NCBI GenBank assembly: GCA_020635675.1
Contig: JACJZJ010000001.1
Span: 496,001-560,000, forward strand
Direction: 5' to 3'
DNA length: 64,000 nt
Source: Flavobacteriales bacterium
Lineage (GTDB): Bacteria > Bacteroidota > Bacteroidia > Flavobacteriales_F > PHOS-HE28
Positions within the stretch are counted from its first letter, which is position 1; the number at the start of each line of letters is the position of its first letter. Shown one piece after another: positions 8,264 through 17,261 of this stretch. The notes beneath the pieces were generated by a model, which saw only the letters and a list, made by a program, of their open reading frames with translations, did not search any database and was not told the origin of the DNA. The position numbers and the translations under genes are program-made.

Positions 8264-8304
8264 GAGGGGCCTATCGGGAGGTTGGCCCCTCGCCCTTTTG
8301 GGGC
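8264..8304 (+). promoter_or_regulatory. Overlapping hairpins upstream of trpG/pabA (attenuator-like or terminator)
   Basis: GAGGGGCC (8264-8271) and GGCCCCTC (8284-8291) form a perfect 8-bp stem with a 12-base loop. The right arm can instead pair as GCCCC (8285-8289) with GGGGC (8300-8304), around a TTTT. The two structures exclude each other, as in attenuators; a simpler reading is that the first is the terminator of the kinase operon. The 238-base spacer 8097-8334 also holds CCGGGC...GCCCGG at 8233-8256 and no credible gene. Confidence 0.4.
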
Positions 8305-8334
8305 AGGCCCACGATCTTCGCCTCGCAACGGCCC

Positions 8335-8898
8335 ATGCGCGTCCTCCTGCTCGACAATTACGACTCCTTCACCTGGAACCTGTACCACCTCCTGGTGGTC
8401 CATGTTCCCGTTGAAGTGGTGCGCAACGATGCCATCACGCCGGGTGAGGCCGGGTCGTTCGACCGGATCGTGCTTTCGCCCGGCCCTGGTCTGCCCGGCG
8501 AGGCGGGTGTCATGATGGACCTTTTGCGGGCCTGGGCCGGCCGCCGTCCGATACTGGGCGTATGCCTGGGCATGCAGGGCATTGTGGAGCATTGCGGTGG
8601 GCACCTGTTCCAACAGCAGCGCGTGATGCACGGCGTGGAGGTCGATTGCGTCCCTTCGGAACCCCGTGATTCCCTCTTCGCCGGAATGCCTTCGCCGTTC
8701 ACTGTCGGATTGTACCATAGCTGGGCCGCGGACCCGGTGGCGCTACCGGAGGAACTGCGCATCACGGCGCGCAGCGGAGCGGGCGTGATCATGGCCGTGC
8801 GGCACACCGAACATGACCTGGTCGGTGTGCAGTTCCATCCCGAAAGCGTGATGACCCCGCTGGGAGGGCGGATCATTGCGAACTGGTTGGGAGCCTGA
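8335..8898 (+). CDS. Anthranilate / aminodeoxychorismate synthase glutaminase subunit (TrpG/PabA type)
   Basis: 187-residue class I glutamine amidotransferase, usual length for the family. N-terminal LLLDNYDSFTWNL, the oxyanion LSPGPGLP (48-54), nucleophile Cys77 in GVCLGMQG and the His168/Glu170 pair in GVQFHPESV are all intact. It hydrolyses glutamine and feeds ammonia to TrpE or PabB for tryptophan or folate synthesis. Neither chorismate-binding partner is in the window, so TrpG versus PabA cannot be decided. ATG 8335 starts exactly at the conserved N-terminus; longer in-frame sequence upstream runs into the hairpin region and lacks family motifs. Confidence 0.92.
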   Translation: MRVLLLDNYDSFTWNLYHLLVVHVPVEVVRNDAITPGEAGSFDRIVLSPGPGLPGEAGVMMDLLRAWAGRRPILGVCLGMQGIVEHCGGHLFQQQRVMHGVEVDCVPSEPRDSLFAGMPSPFTVGLYHSWAADPVALPEELRITARSGAGVIMAVRHTEHDLVGVQFHPESVMTPLGGRIIANWLGA

Positions 8899-8919
8899 GC
8901 CCACACCGGTCCGCGGGGA

Positions 8920-11469
8920 TCAATACAACAGGTTGTTGTTCCCGAGCGGACGCGTCTGTTCCAGTTTCAGGTCGCGCAGAATGCTCGCCTTCACGTTGAT
9001 CCGGAAGCTGAAGCTCTTGCGGACGCCGATGGGGATGATGTTGAAATTGAACTCCCAGCAATGTAGGTCCCAGTAAAGGTTCAATGTCGTCGGGGTCCAT
9101 TCCCCGGCCACCAGGTCATACCCGCTGGACGCGCCCAGCTTCCAATACTTGAACACGGTGATGTCGCCGTTGAAAAGGACGCTCTGGCTCACGTTGTCCT
9201 GACTGCCACCCTCCAGATAGCTGCGCGACAGCGCATAGCTGTAATTGACGCTCAGCCGCCAGGGTACCTGAAGGTCGATGCGTGCGCCCTTGTTGGGGTC
9301 GGCATCGCCCACGACGTGGTCGTCCCCATCGCCGCCCTGAGCCTGTCCGTATCGCTTGCTCTTGAGGTCGAAGCCCAGTGCGACATTGGTGGATGTGAGC
9401 CGCGCAAGGGCACCGTTCACGTCCTTTTGCGCCTTGTCGATCCGACGTCCCAGTGAATCCACGGCGTACGGGTCCCAGACGCTCACGAGGTTCACGTTCA
9501 GCTTTTTCAGGAGCGCGGTCCGCGCGGCGATGTTCACCGACGACCAGTTCACAGAATCCTTCATCCAGTCATAGCTGGAGGTGATGCCCAGAAAATCCAG
9601 CAACGGCACTTTCTTGAAAGGGGCCGCGGCATCCTCGGTGGCCTTGCGATCGCGCACCTTGGCCTCCAGGCTCTGCACAAGCCCCAGGTTCACCGTGCCG
9701 CTCGCACCGGATGATGGGGCTCCGTAGACCCCGATCGAGAAGGGGTTGTAGCTGGACGTGGCACCCGCGTTACCGAAAGGCCCTTCGATCGCCGTGCCTT
9801 GGTCGGGGCGGAAATTGACACCAGCACTGGGTGTGATCACGTGCCGGATCGCACGCAGGCCCCTGCCATGGAAGCGGAACATGCCGTAGACCTTGCTTGT
9901 GAGCGTGGCACCCATGCTCCACTCGAACGGTGCGCCGAACTGCGGCACCGTATCGGTCACCGCGTACGTCGTGTCCGCATCGGAGATCACGGTCTTGCGC
10001 AGCTGCCTGAAGTACATGCGGTCGGTGGCGCGCACCTCGGGGTTGATCGAGAAGTACTTCGTCTTGAAGGAGGTGGTCAGCGCGGCGGTGTGCAGGATGC
10101 CATTCCGCAATTGACGGGTGAGCTCGGGCATGTTGTCGAGGTAGAGCTGGTCCTCGGTCGTGCTGAGGCGGTTGTCGAAGTTGGCGGAATAGCTGATTCC
10201 GATCTGATCGTACCAGCGTGAACGGGACACCTTGGTGTTGCGCAGCATCTGCACGGGGTAGATCCGGCTGAGGTTGAACGCGAGCGCGGGTATGGTGATG
10301 TCGAAGGTCCTGTTCAGCGTGTTCTGGCTGTGGCGAAGGTTCGCGGACAAGCTGTACGGGCGCCCGGGCCAGAGATGGGTGTAGGCGATGTTGCTCGAGA
10401 ACGTATTGCTGAGATAGTCGAAGGTGCTGCTGTTGAAGTTGTTGGTGAAGTTCTGGCTGGTGCCCACGTTCACGCTGGCGCTGAACCGGTCCGTCAGGCT
10501 GGCCTTCGCGTCCATCTGGTGCTGCCATTTCAGGAAGTAGTTCCGCTGCCTGCTGAAGTCGGGGAACTCCGGGTCTCCATTGAGCAGCGTGCTGTGGCTC
10601 AGGTCCACCTGTCCGGAATAGCGATAACGCACCTTGTATCGTGTAAGGGCGCGCAAGGCCCAGCTGCCCTTGCTGTAGATATCACCCGTGAGTTGCAGGT
10701 CGGCCCTTTCGCCCATGGGCAGGTAGTACCCGCCGTTCAGCAGGTAGAATCCGAGTTGTTCCGACTCGCCGTAGGCGGGAAGCAGGACCCCCGTTGTTCC
10801 ACGCGATCGGTTGGGGAAAAGTCCGAAGGGGATGGCCAGGGGAAGGGGCACCTTTCGGACCTTCATGACGGCCGGGCCGGCGATGATCTTGTCGTCCGGG
10901 AGCACGATCATGCGGCTCACCTGGAAGTGATAGTGGGGCCTCGGTCTGTCGCAGGTGGTGAGCACTCCGCCCTTGCTGTCCACTTCGCCGGTGGGTTTTC
11001 GCTTGCTGATCCGTGCCTGCACGTAGGTCTGTTGTTCCTGCGTACGCACTTCGTGGATCAGACCCTTCTGTGTGCGGAAACTATAGCGAATGGAATCAGC
11101 ACCGATGGTATGGCCGCCCTGGGTGAAGACAGGCTTGCCCGACACCTCGTTCGCGCTGTCGGGCACACCGAACGCCCGCACTTCTTCGTTGTCGAAATGA
11201 TACTCGATGTGATCGGCGGTGAGCTCGATGTCCTCGTACTTCACCCGGGCCGCACCGAACAGGTACACGGTCCGCTGTGCCAGGTCGTACCGGATGCTGT
11301 CCCGTGCACTGTATGTGATCTCGTTCTGGAGGTCCTGGCCCGTCACTTGCACTGCGCCACCCCACATCAACACGGTCGTGAGGATAAAAGCGTTCGTCGA
11401 TCGCGGCCACCGGGTGGGGCCGCCGCTAGTTTCGCACCCGAAGGGCCCGATGCCGCGCGGCCTCGCCAT
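8920..11469 (-). CDS. lptD: LPS-assembly outer-membrane protein LptD (Bacteroidota type)
   Basis: 849 residues. A signal-like hydrophobic stretch (FILTTVLMWGGAVQVTG, about 28-44) is followed by an OstA/LptA-like beta-jellyroll region (about 50-200; VKYEDIELTADHIEYHF) and a long C-terminal region rich in alternating beta strands, as in LptD barrels, which insert LPS into the outer leaflet. ATG 11469 is chosen because TATTTTCG (11478-11485) ends 8 bases upstream; the next ATG (11367) would cut away most of the signal peptide, and starts further up run into the amidase gene. It diverges from the amidase gene (40-base spacer). LptE or its equivalent is not seen nearby. Confidence 0.85.
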   Translation of the reverse strand: MARPRGIGPFGCETSGGPTRWPRSTNAFILTTVLMWGGAVQVTGQDLQNEITYSARDSIRYDLAQRTVYLFGAARVKYEDIELTADHIEYHFDNEEVRAFGVPDSANEVSGKPVFTQGGHTIGADSIRYSFRTQKGLIHEVRTQEQQTYVQARISKRKPTGEVDSKGGVLTTCDRPRPHYHFQVSRMIVLPDDKIIAGPAVMKVRKVPLPLAIPFGLFPNRSRGTTGVLLPAYGESEQLGFYLLNGGYYLPMGERADLQLTGDIYSKGSWALRALTRYKVRYRYSGQVDLSHSTLLNGDPEFPDFSRQRNYFLKWQHQMDAKASLTDRFSASVNVGTSQNFTNNFNSSTFDYLSNTFSSNIAYTHLWPGRPYSLSANLRHSQNTLNRTFDITIPALAFNLSRIYPVQMLRNTKVSRSRWYDQIGISYSANFDNRLSTTEDQLYLDNMPELTRQLRNGILHTAALTTSFKTKYFSINPEVRATDRMYFRQLRKTVISDADTTYAVTDTVPQFGAPFEWSMGATLTSKVYGMFRFHGRGLRAIRHVITPSAGVNFRPDQGTAIEGPFGNAGATSSYNPFSIGVYGAPSSGASGTVNLGLVQSLEAKVRDRKATEDAAAPFKKVPLLDFLGITSSYDWMKDSVNWSSVNIAARTALLKKLNVNLVSVWDPYAVDSLGRRIDKAQKDVNGALARLTSTNVALGFDLKSKRYGQAQGGDGDDHVVGDADPNKGARIDLQVPWRLSVNYSYALSRSYLEGGSQDNVSQSVLFNGDITVFKYWKLGASSGYDLVAGEWTPTTLNLYWDLHCWEFNFNIIPIGVRKSFSFRINVKASILRDLKLEQTRPLGNNNLLY

Positions 11470-11477
11470 TCGTGGGC

Positions 11478-11485
11478 CGAAAATA
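11478..11485 (-). promoter_or_regulatory. -7 box of lptD
   Basis: On the minus strand TATTTTCG is followed by 8 bases and the lptD ATG. The same octamer followed by GGCCC also precedes the TPR gene at 43300-43307. Confidence 0.5.
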
Positions 11486-11509
11486 GGGCATCGCCCCGGG
11501 GGGATCCGG

Positions 11510-12667
11510 ATGGACATGTGCACCAAGCTCGTGTACCGGTCGGTCGTTGTGGCGGCCCTTCTGGCCATGCCCGCACGTTCCATGCCACAGGCCACCACCG
11601 ATCCGAACAAGATCGATGTCGTGGCCATCGATGCCGGACACGGCGGCAAGGACCCCGGCAACCTGGGTACCGGCCGCTACAGGACGACCGAGAAGGATGT
11701 CGCGCTGAATGTATCCCTGCTGGTGGGCAAATACATCGAGCAGGCCTTCCCGGACGTGAAGGTCATCTACACCCGTGATGATGATCGATTCGTGGAGTTG
11801 AACGAGCGCTGCCGGATCGCCAACAACAACAAGGCGGACGTCTTCATATCCATACACTGCAATGCCAACAACAGTTCGGCGCCAGCGGGGTGCGAGACCT
11901 ATGTGATGGGATTGCACAAGACACAGGCGAACATGCAGGTGGCCCAAAAGGAGAACGCGGCGATCCTGTTGGAGGAAGGCCATGAATTGAAATACGATGG
12001 CTACGATCCGAAGGACCCCGAGAGCCTGATCGCCCTGAGCCTTCGGCAGAACGCGTACCTGGATCACAGCCTGCTCCTCTCCGCGCTCGTCCAGGAACAA
12101 TTCAAGGATCGCGTCGGCCGTCACGATCGAGGGGTGAAGCAGGCGGGCTTCCTCGTGATCAGCTACACCACGATGCCCGCCGTGCTCATCGAACTGGGCT
12201 TTCTGACCAACGGTACGGAGGAGGATTTCCTGCAGAGCGCTCAGGGGCAGGATTACATGGCCTCGGCGATCTACAGGGCGTTCAAGGAATACAAGGCGGA
12301 AGTGGAGGGTATCGACGTTGCTCAGGGACCGGGTGGTGGTGGACCGGCGGCGGACACCATCCACGAGGAGGGGCGGCCCCGAATGCCCCTACCGGAGCCG
12401 GGTGTGCGGTTCAAGGTGCAGGTCGTCACCGCGTCCAAGCACATCGAGACCGCCCCCAAGAACTTCAACGGGCTTCAGGGTGTTGAGGAACACAAGGGAT
12501 CGGGACTTTTCAAATACACCGTGGGCGATGAACCGACCCTGGACGCCGCCCGTGCGCTGCAACAGGAATGCCGGGACAGGGGCTACGATGGTGCATTCAT
12601 CGTGGCGTACAGGAACGGCGAACGGATCGAACTGCAGGAAGCGGTTAAATTAGCCCAGGGCCAATAA
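11510..12667 (+). CDS. N-acetylmuramoyl-L-alanine amidase with C-terminal SPOR-like domain
   Basis: 385 residues. Signal peptide about 1-25; Amidase_3 catalytic domain about 35-270 with zinc ligands in AIDAGHGGKDPGN (His44), TTEKDVALN (Glu62 region) and FISIHCNAN, and the catalytic Glu in AVLIELGFLTN; a Pro/Gly linker; and a C-terminal SPOR-like fold (VRFKVQVVTASKHI to the end) that would bind denuded septal glycan. It cuts the stem peptide from MurNAc in the periplasm, probably in cell separation. The first of two nearby ATGs (11510, 11516) is used. The stop (TAA, 12665-12667) is followed after 10 bases by the MCE gene, indicating an operon. Confidence 0.92.
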   Translation: MDMCTKLVYRSVVVAALLAMPARSMPQATTDPNKIDVVAIDAGHGGKDPGNLGTGRYRTTEKDVALNVSLLVGKYIEQAFPDVKVIYTRDDDRFVELNERCRIANNNKADVFISIHCNANNSSAPAGCETYVMGLHKTQANMQVAQKENAAILLEEGHELKYDGYDPKDPESLIALSLRQNAYLDHSLLLSALVQEQFKDRVGRHDRGVKQAGFLVISYTTMPAVLIELGFLTNGTEEDFLQSAQGQDYMASAIYRAFKEYKAEVEGIDVAQGPGGGGPAADTIHEEGRPRMPLPEPGVRFKVQVVTASKHIETAPKNFNGLQGVEEHKGSGLFKYTVGDEPTLDAARALQQECRDRGYDGAFIVAYRNGERIELQEAVKLAQGQ

Positions 12668-12677
12668 TGGCAAGCCT

Positions 12678-13706
12678 TTGCTGAAGATCAAGCGGGAGTA
12701 CTACATCGCCTTGATGGTGATCGCGGGAGTGGTCCTGCTCATTTTCGGCGTCAACTACCTCAAGGGTTTGGACCTGCTCGAGCGCAGGAACGTCTACCAT
12801 GCCGTCTACACGGATATTTCCGGTGTGACGGAGACCACACCATTGTTGCTCAATGGGTACAAGGTGGGTAGCGTGGTGGGCTCCAACTTGATGGAGGACG
12901 GAAGCAGCCGGATCCTGGTGAGCTTTCAGATCAATGAGGACGACCTGAAGGTGCCGAAGGATTCGCGCATCGTGATCACGGGTGATCTGCTCAACAAATG
13001 GACCGCCCTGGAACTGGGCACATCCGAGGAGCTGGCTCATGCAGGTGATACCCTTGAAGGCCGCACCCCGATGTCATTGACGGAAAGCGTCACCTCACAG
13101 ATCGACCCGCTGAAAAGGAAGGCCGAGGGCATGCTGGTATCCGTGGATTCGGTCCTCACCGTGTTCCAAAGCATCCTGAACCCCGAGGCGCGGATGGACA
13201 TCGACAAGAGCTTCATGAACATCCGGACCACGTTGGAACACCTTAGTCAGGCGGCCGACAGACTGGACAAACTGATCGCCAGTGAAGGGGAGGCGATCCA
13301 TGTGACCCTGGACAATCTCAACGCCATCACGGGCAATTTGAAGGACCACAATGGGCAGATCGCCCATATCCTTGAGAACCTGGACACGGCCTCGGCTTCG
13401 CTTGCAGATGGCAAGCTGGACCGTGCCCTGGCCTCGCTGGACAGTACGCTCGCGGATGCCCGTGGCATCATGGGGCGCATCGAGAGCGGTCAGGGTACCC
13501 TGGGAAAGCTCGTGACGCAGGATTCGTTGTACGACAACCTGGAAGCGGCCACAAGGGAACTGGAGATCCTGCTGGAGGATATCCGACTGAACCCGGACCG
13601 CTACGTGCACATCTCCGTTTTCGGCAGGAAGGACAAACTGCCGAAGCTCAGCGAGAACGACGTGCTCCGCATCAGTGATGCGGTGCGCAACGCCGATAAG
13701 CGATGA
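12678..13706 (+). CDS. MlaD/MCE-family lipid-transport periplasmic protein
   Basis: 342 residues. An N-terminal membrane anchor (about 9-28, IALMVIAGVVLLIFGVNYLKG) is followed by one MCE domain (about 37-115; DISGVTETTPLLLNGYKVGSV) and a long alpha-helical C-terminus. MCE proteins carry phospholipids between inner and outer membrane. The start is a TTG at 12678: the ATG at 12667 is out of frame and stops after five codons, and the residues after TTG (LKIKREYYI) match the short basic N-terminus of the family. Genes for the MlaE/MlaF permease and ATPase are not adjacent. It overlaps the Fe-S gene by 4 bases (ATGA at 13703). Confidence 0.88.
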   Translation: MLKIKREYYIALMVIAGVVLLIFGVNYLKGLDLLERRNVYHAVYTDISGVTETTPLLLNGYKVGSVVGSNLMEDGSSRILVSFQINEDDLKVPKDSRIVITGDLLNKWTALELGTSEELAHAGDTLEGRTPMSLTESVTSQIDPLKRKAEGMLVSVDSVLTVFQSILNPEARMDIDKSFMNIRTTLEHLSQAADRLDKLIASEGEAIHVTLDNLNAITGNLKDHNGQIAHILENLDTASASLADGKLDRALASLDSTLADARGIMGRIESGQGTLGKLVTQDSLYDNLEAATRELEILLEDIRLNPDRYVHISVFGRKDKLPKLSENDVLRISDAVRNADKR

Positions 13707-15019
13707 GCCCGGCCAGTGTGATCTTCCTGGTGGTCCTGCTCGGTGCCTCCGGCCTGTTCGCCAGGCAGGTGGGGAAGATCCGCCGCAACATCGGTCTCGG
13801 TCGACCGCTGGACCGGACGGACCGGCGCGCAGAGAGATGGAAGGTGATGGCCCGCGTGGCCCTGGGCCAGGGCAAGATGGTGGCCCGCCCCGTTGCCGGC
13901 GTCATGCACATCCTGATCTATGTGGGTTTTGTGGTCATCAACATCGAAGTACTGGAGATCGTCATCGACGGCGTTCTGGGCACGCACCGGGTGTTCTCCT
14001 TCCTGGGTCCCTTGTACGATGTCCTGATCGGTGGTTTCGAGATCCTTGCTGTGGGCGTGCTCCTGGCGTGCGTCGTATTCCTGGCGCGCCGCAATGTGCT
14101 TCGGCTGAAGCGCTTCTGGTCGAAGGAAATGACCGTGTGGCCGCGCAGCGATGCGAACATCATCCTGATCGCGGAGATCATCCTCATGGGCGCGTTCCTG
14201 AAGATGAACGCGGCGGATCAGGTGTTGGCCGCACGCGGTCATGCGCACTACACATTGGCCGGGAGCTACCCGGTGAGCACGTTGCTGCGGCCTTTCTTCG
14301 AAGGCATGTCCGATGCGACGGTGTATGGCCTCGAGCGGGCGTTCTGGTGGGTACACATCGTCGGCATCCTGGCCTTCCTGAACTACCTGCCGATCAGCAA
14401 GCACTTCCACATCATCCTGGCGTTCCCCAACACCTGGTACAGCAAATTGACCCCAAGGACCCAGGTGCGGAACATGCCTCGTGTGACCGAGGAGGTGAAG
14501 CTGATGCTGGACCCGAACGCGGACCCCTACGCCGCACCGGCGGAGGGGCAGGTGGAACCGGAACGGTTCGGCGCGAGGGACGTGTTCGACCTGACCTGGA
14601 AGAGCCTGATGGACGCATACAGCTGCACGGAGTGCGGACGTTGCACCAGCGAGTGCCCGGCGAACATCACCGGCAAGTTGCTGAGCCCGCGCAAGATCAT
14701 GATGGACACGCGGGACCGACTGGAGGAGGTCGGCCGGAACATCGATCGCCACGGCAGTTTCCAGGACGATGGGAAAAGCCTGCACGACCGGATCAGTGAG
14801 GAGGAGCTCTGGGCCTGCACCACGTGCAATGCGTGCACACAGGCGTGCCCGGTGAACATCGATCCGGTGGACATCATCATGGAGATGCGCCGCTACCTGG
14901 TAATGGAGGAGAGCCGCACGCGACCGGCGCTCACCAGCATGTTCAACAATGTGGAGAACAACGGCGCGCCGTGGGCCTTCGGTCCCGACAAGCGGCTGCA
15001 ATGGATGGAGGAACAATAG
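13703..15019 (+). CDS. Membrane-bound (Fe-S)-binding protein, heterodisulfide-reductase-related
   Basis: 438 residues. Four to five transmembrane helices fill the first half (about 5-20, 70-95, 105-130, 150-170, 205-235), similar to NarI/HdrE-type cytochrome subunits; the second half has two 4Fe-4S motifs, CTECGRCTSECP (near 308-319) and CTTCNACTQACP (near 373-384). It probably passes electrons from quinol or ferredoxin to the partner encoded next. Fe-S pairs of this type are widespread in Bacteroidota with no established substrate. Translationally coupled to the MCE gene. Confidence 0.85.
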   Translation: MSPASVIFLVVLLGASGLFARQVGKIRRNIGLGRPLDRTDRRAERWKVMARVALGQGKMVARPVAGVMHILIYVGFVVINIEVLEIVIDGVLGTHRVFSFLGPLYDVLIGGFEILAVGVLLACVVFLARRNVLRLKRFWSKEMTVWPRSDANIILIAEIILMGAFLKMNAADQVLAARGHAHYTLAGSYPVSTLLRPFFEGMSDATVYGLERAFWWVHIVGILAFLNYLPISKHFHIILAFPNTWYSKLTPRTQVRNMPRVTEEVKLMLDPNADPYAAPAEGQVEPERFGARDVFDLTWKSLMDAYSCTECGRCTSECPANITGKLLSPRKIMMDTRDRLEEVGRNIDRHGSFQDDGKSLHDRISEEELWACTTCNACTQACPVNIDPVDIIMEMRRYLVMEESRTRPALTSMFNNVENNGAPWAFGPDKRLQWMEEQ

Positions 15020-15027
15020 ATGATGCC

Positions 15028-15816
15028 ATGGAACCCCTGAAGGTGCCGACGATGGCCGAGTGCGCAGCGAAGGGTGAAAGTCCCGAGGTCCTTTTCTGGG
15101 TGGGCTGCGCCGGCTCCTTCGACGATCGGGCACGGAAGATCACCAAGGCCTTCGTGAAGCTGCTGAACGCGGCCGGGGTGAAGTTCGCCGTGCTGGGCCA
15201 GGAGGAGAGTTGCACGGGCGATCCCGCCCGACGCGCCGGCAATGAGCTCCTGTTCCAGATGCAGGCGATGCAGAACATCGGCGTGCTCAATGGCTATGGG
15301 ATCAAGCGCATCGTGACGGCCTGCCCGCATTGTTTCAACACCCTGAGGAACGAATATCCCGAACTCGGTGGAACGTATGAGGTGATGCACCACACCCAGT
15401 TCATCAACGCGCTCCTGAAGGAAGGCAGGTTGAAGGTCGGAGGGGGCAGCTTCAAGGGACGGCGCATCGTGTTCCACGACCCCTGTTATCTGGGGCGTGG
15501 GAATGGCGAATACGAGGCGCCACGCGAAGTGCTTGCCCGCCTGGACGCGGAACTGGTCGAGATGAAACGTTGCCGGCAGAACGGGCTTTGTTGCGGGGCG
15601 GGTGGCGCACAGATGTTCAAGGAACCCGAGCCCGGGACGCGCGACGTGAACATCGAACGCAGCGAGGAGGCCTTATCGACCGACCCCGCCTACATCGCGG
15701 CGGGCTGTCCGTTCTGCAATACGATGCTGACCGACGGGGTGAAGCATTTCAACAAGGAGGACACCGTGCGGGTCAAGGACATCGCCGAACTGATCGCCGA
15801 AGCGGGCGACCTGTGA
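15028..15816 (+). CDS. (Fe-S)-binding protein with two CCG domains (HdrB/GlpC/LutA-like)
   Basis: 262 residues. Two Cys-rich CCG modules: FWVGCAGSFDDR with ACPHCFNTL, and HDPCYLGRGN with GLCCGAGGAQMF and AGCPFCNTM. Such modules hold an unusual 4Fe-4S cluster in HdrB and in glycolate, lactate and glycerol-3-phosphate oxidases. It starts 8 bases after the membrane Fe-S subunit and must be its partner. ATG 15028 begins the family N-terminus; an in-frame ATG at 15001 overlaps the upstream gene and is less likely. The stop is 4 bases from the stop of the convergent permease. Confidence 0.87.
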   Translation: MEPLKVPTMAECAAKGESPEVLFWVGCAGSFDDRARKITKAFVKLLNAAGVKFAVLGQEESCTGDPARRAGNELLFQMQAMQNIGVLNGYGIKRIVTACPHCFNTLRNEYPELGGTYEVMHHTQFINALLKEGRLKVGGGSFKGRRIVFHDPCYLGRGNGEYEAPREVLARLDAELVEMKRCRQNGLCCGAGGAQMFKEPEPGTRDVNIERSEEALSTDPAYIAAGCPFCNTMLTDGVKHFNKEDTVRVKDIAELIAEAGDL

Positions 15817-15820
15817 TCGA

Positions 15821-17179
15821 TCACCTTCTTCTGCGGAACCGGTGCGATTCGTGCCGCGTGCCGACCGCTCTTTGGTGCGCGTCACGATAGATCCCCCGGG
15901 ACATCAGGAAATAGACCCCGATGCCCACGACGGTCCAGATCACGGCTGCGATCTGGGCGGTGGTGGTTAGATACACCATCAGGCCGACGATGGTCGATAC
16001 ACCGAGTACGGGCACCACGGGATAGAGCGGAGCGCGGAAGGGCCGGGGCACGTCCGGTTCGGCCTGACGCAGCTTGATCAATGAGAGGTGGACGAACAGA
16101 TAGGTGAACAGGCTGCCGAAATTGACGACGGAGGCGATCGTGCCGATATCATCATAGAACACCGCCGCGAGCGTGATGATCACCCCACCACTGAAGAGGA
16201 TGGAGATGTACGGGGTCCCGAAGCGCTTGCTGACACGCTCGAAAGGGTGCGGGAGCAGACGGTCCCGTCCCATCGCGTAACTGGCGCGTGTGCCGCCCAC
16301 GATGGAGCTGAGGACGACCGACCCCGTGGCCACCAATGCGGAGAACGCGATCAGGTCGATGAACGGACGGAAGTGCGAGACCTTCCGGGCAAGCATGTCC
16401 AATGGTGAAGCGGTCCCGGCAAGCATCCTCCAGTCGAGGACCCCGATCTCCACGGCCGCGATGCACATGTAGAGCACGAAGGACACGATGAAGGCGAGGA
16501 TCAGGGCCCTGGGGATCGTGTGCGCGGGGTCCCGGGTCTCCTCGGACATCATGCTCACGGTATTGAAACCGAGGAACGCGAAGAAGATGATCGCCGCACC
16601 ATGGAGCGTACCGTTGATGCCGGTGGGGAAGAAGGGGGTGAAATGGGCGAGATCGAAATGCCGAGCGAGGTGATAGCCGCCGGCCAGCAGCACGAGCACG
16701 ATCGCGAAGACCTTGATCAGCACCATGCCGGTGGTGGCATTGGCGGTCTCCCGCACACCGATGATGTTCAGGACCGTGAGCACGATCGGGAGTCCCACCG
16801 CTGCGCAGAGCAGTGCGGTGGTCACCTGAAGACCGAAGAGTTCCGTGAAATAGGCGGCGAACCCGACGGATACCGTGGCGGCCCCGACGATGTAATCGAA
16901 GTACTTGAACCAACCGACCAGGAAGCTCCAGAACCGTCCGAACGCCCGTTTGGTGAAGGCGTAGGAAGCGCCGGTCTCGGTGATGAACGAGGAGAGTTCC
17001 GCTGCGGACAATGCCGTCAGCAAAGCGACACCCCCGGCGGCCAGGAAGGAGAGGATGACGGAAGGCCCGGCGATGCCGGCGGCGACACCGCTCAGCACGA
17101 AGATCCCGGCACCGATGATGTTGGCGATGCCCATGGAGGCGGCGCCGAACACGCCCACGTTGCGCTTCAATGCCGGCAT
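15821..17179 (-). CDS. APC-superfamily amino acid permease
   Basis: 452 residues with about twelve transmembrane helices. GIANIIGAGIFVLSG near residues 17-31 is the conserved APC helix 1 substrate motif, and LSAAELSSFITETGASYAF the helix 2-3 region. Proton-driven amino acid import in the inner membrane; cationic-amino-acid-transporter-like in order of motifs, exact substrate unknown. ATG 17179 is chosen; the in-frame TTG at 17200 sits inside the -7 box at 17199-17206. It points against the Fe-S operon and may be an insertion into the envelope gene block. Confidence 0.9.
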   Translation of the reverse strand: MPALKRNVGVFGAASMGIANIIGAGIFVLSGVAAGIAGPSVILSFLAAGGVALLTALSAAELSSFITETGASYAFTKRAFGRFWSFLVGWFKYFDYIVGAATVSVGFAAYFTELFGLQVTTALLCAAVGLPIVLTVLNIIGVRETANATTGMVLIKVFAIVLVLLAGGYHLARHFDLAHFTPFFPTGINGTLHGAAIIFFAFLGFNTVSMMSEETRDPAHTIPRALILAFIVSFVLYMCIAAVEIGVLDWRMLAGTASPLDMLARKVSHFRPFIDLIAFSALVATGSVVLSSIVGGTRASYAMGRDRLLPHPFERVSKRFGTPYISILFSGGVIITLAAVFYDDIGTIASVVNFGSLFTYLFVHLSLIKLRQAEPDVPRPFRAPLYPVVPVLGVSTIVGLMVYLTTTAQIAAVIWTVVGIGVYFLMSRGIYRDAHQRAVGTRHESHRFRRRR

Positions 17180-17198
17180 TTCTTCGGGTCGTGCCGTC

Positions 17199-17206
17199 AA
17201 AATTAT
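17199..17206 (-). promoter_or_regulatory. -7 box of the APC permease gene
   Basis: Minus-strand TAATTTTG, an exact TAnnTTTG, ends 19 bases before ATG 17179. No -33 TTG at the usual spacing is visible. Confidence 0.55.
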
Positions 17207-17261
17207 CGAACACGAGGCCGCGTCCCACCCACGAGCAGCAACGCGCTCACGAGAACTGCGG

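Noticed and set aside
8221..8334. Possible leader peptide (ATG 8221) before trpG/pabA
   Set aside because: The frame runs on past the start of the real gene, has no run of Trp or aromatic codons and no conserved features.
13601..15133. Open frame of 510 codons on the minus strand
   Set aside because: Antisense to the Fe-S operon, His/Arg/Gln-rich, no motif; the + strand shows two intact Fe-S signatures.
17198..17200. TTG start for the APC permease
   Set aside because: It is part of the TAATTTTG -7 box; the ATG 21 bases downstream fits the protein family.
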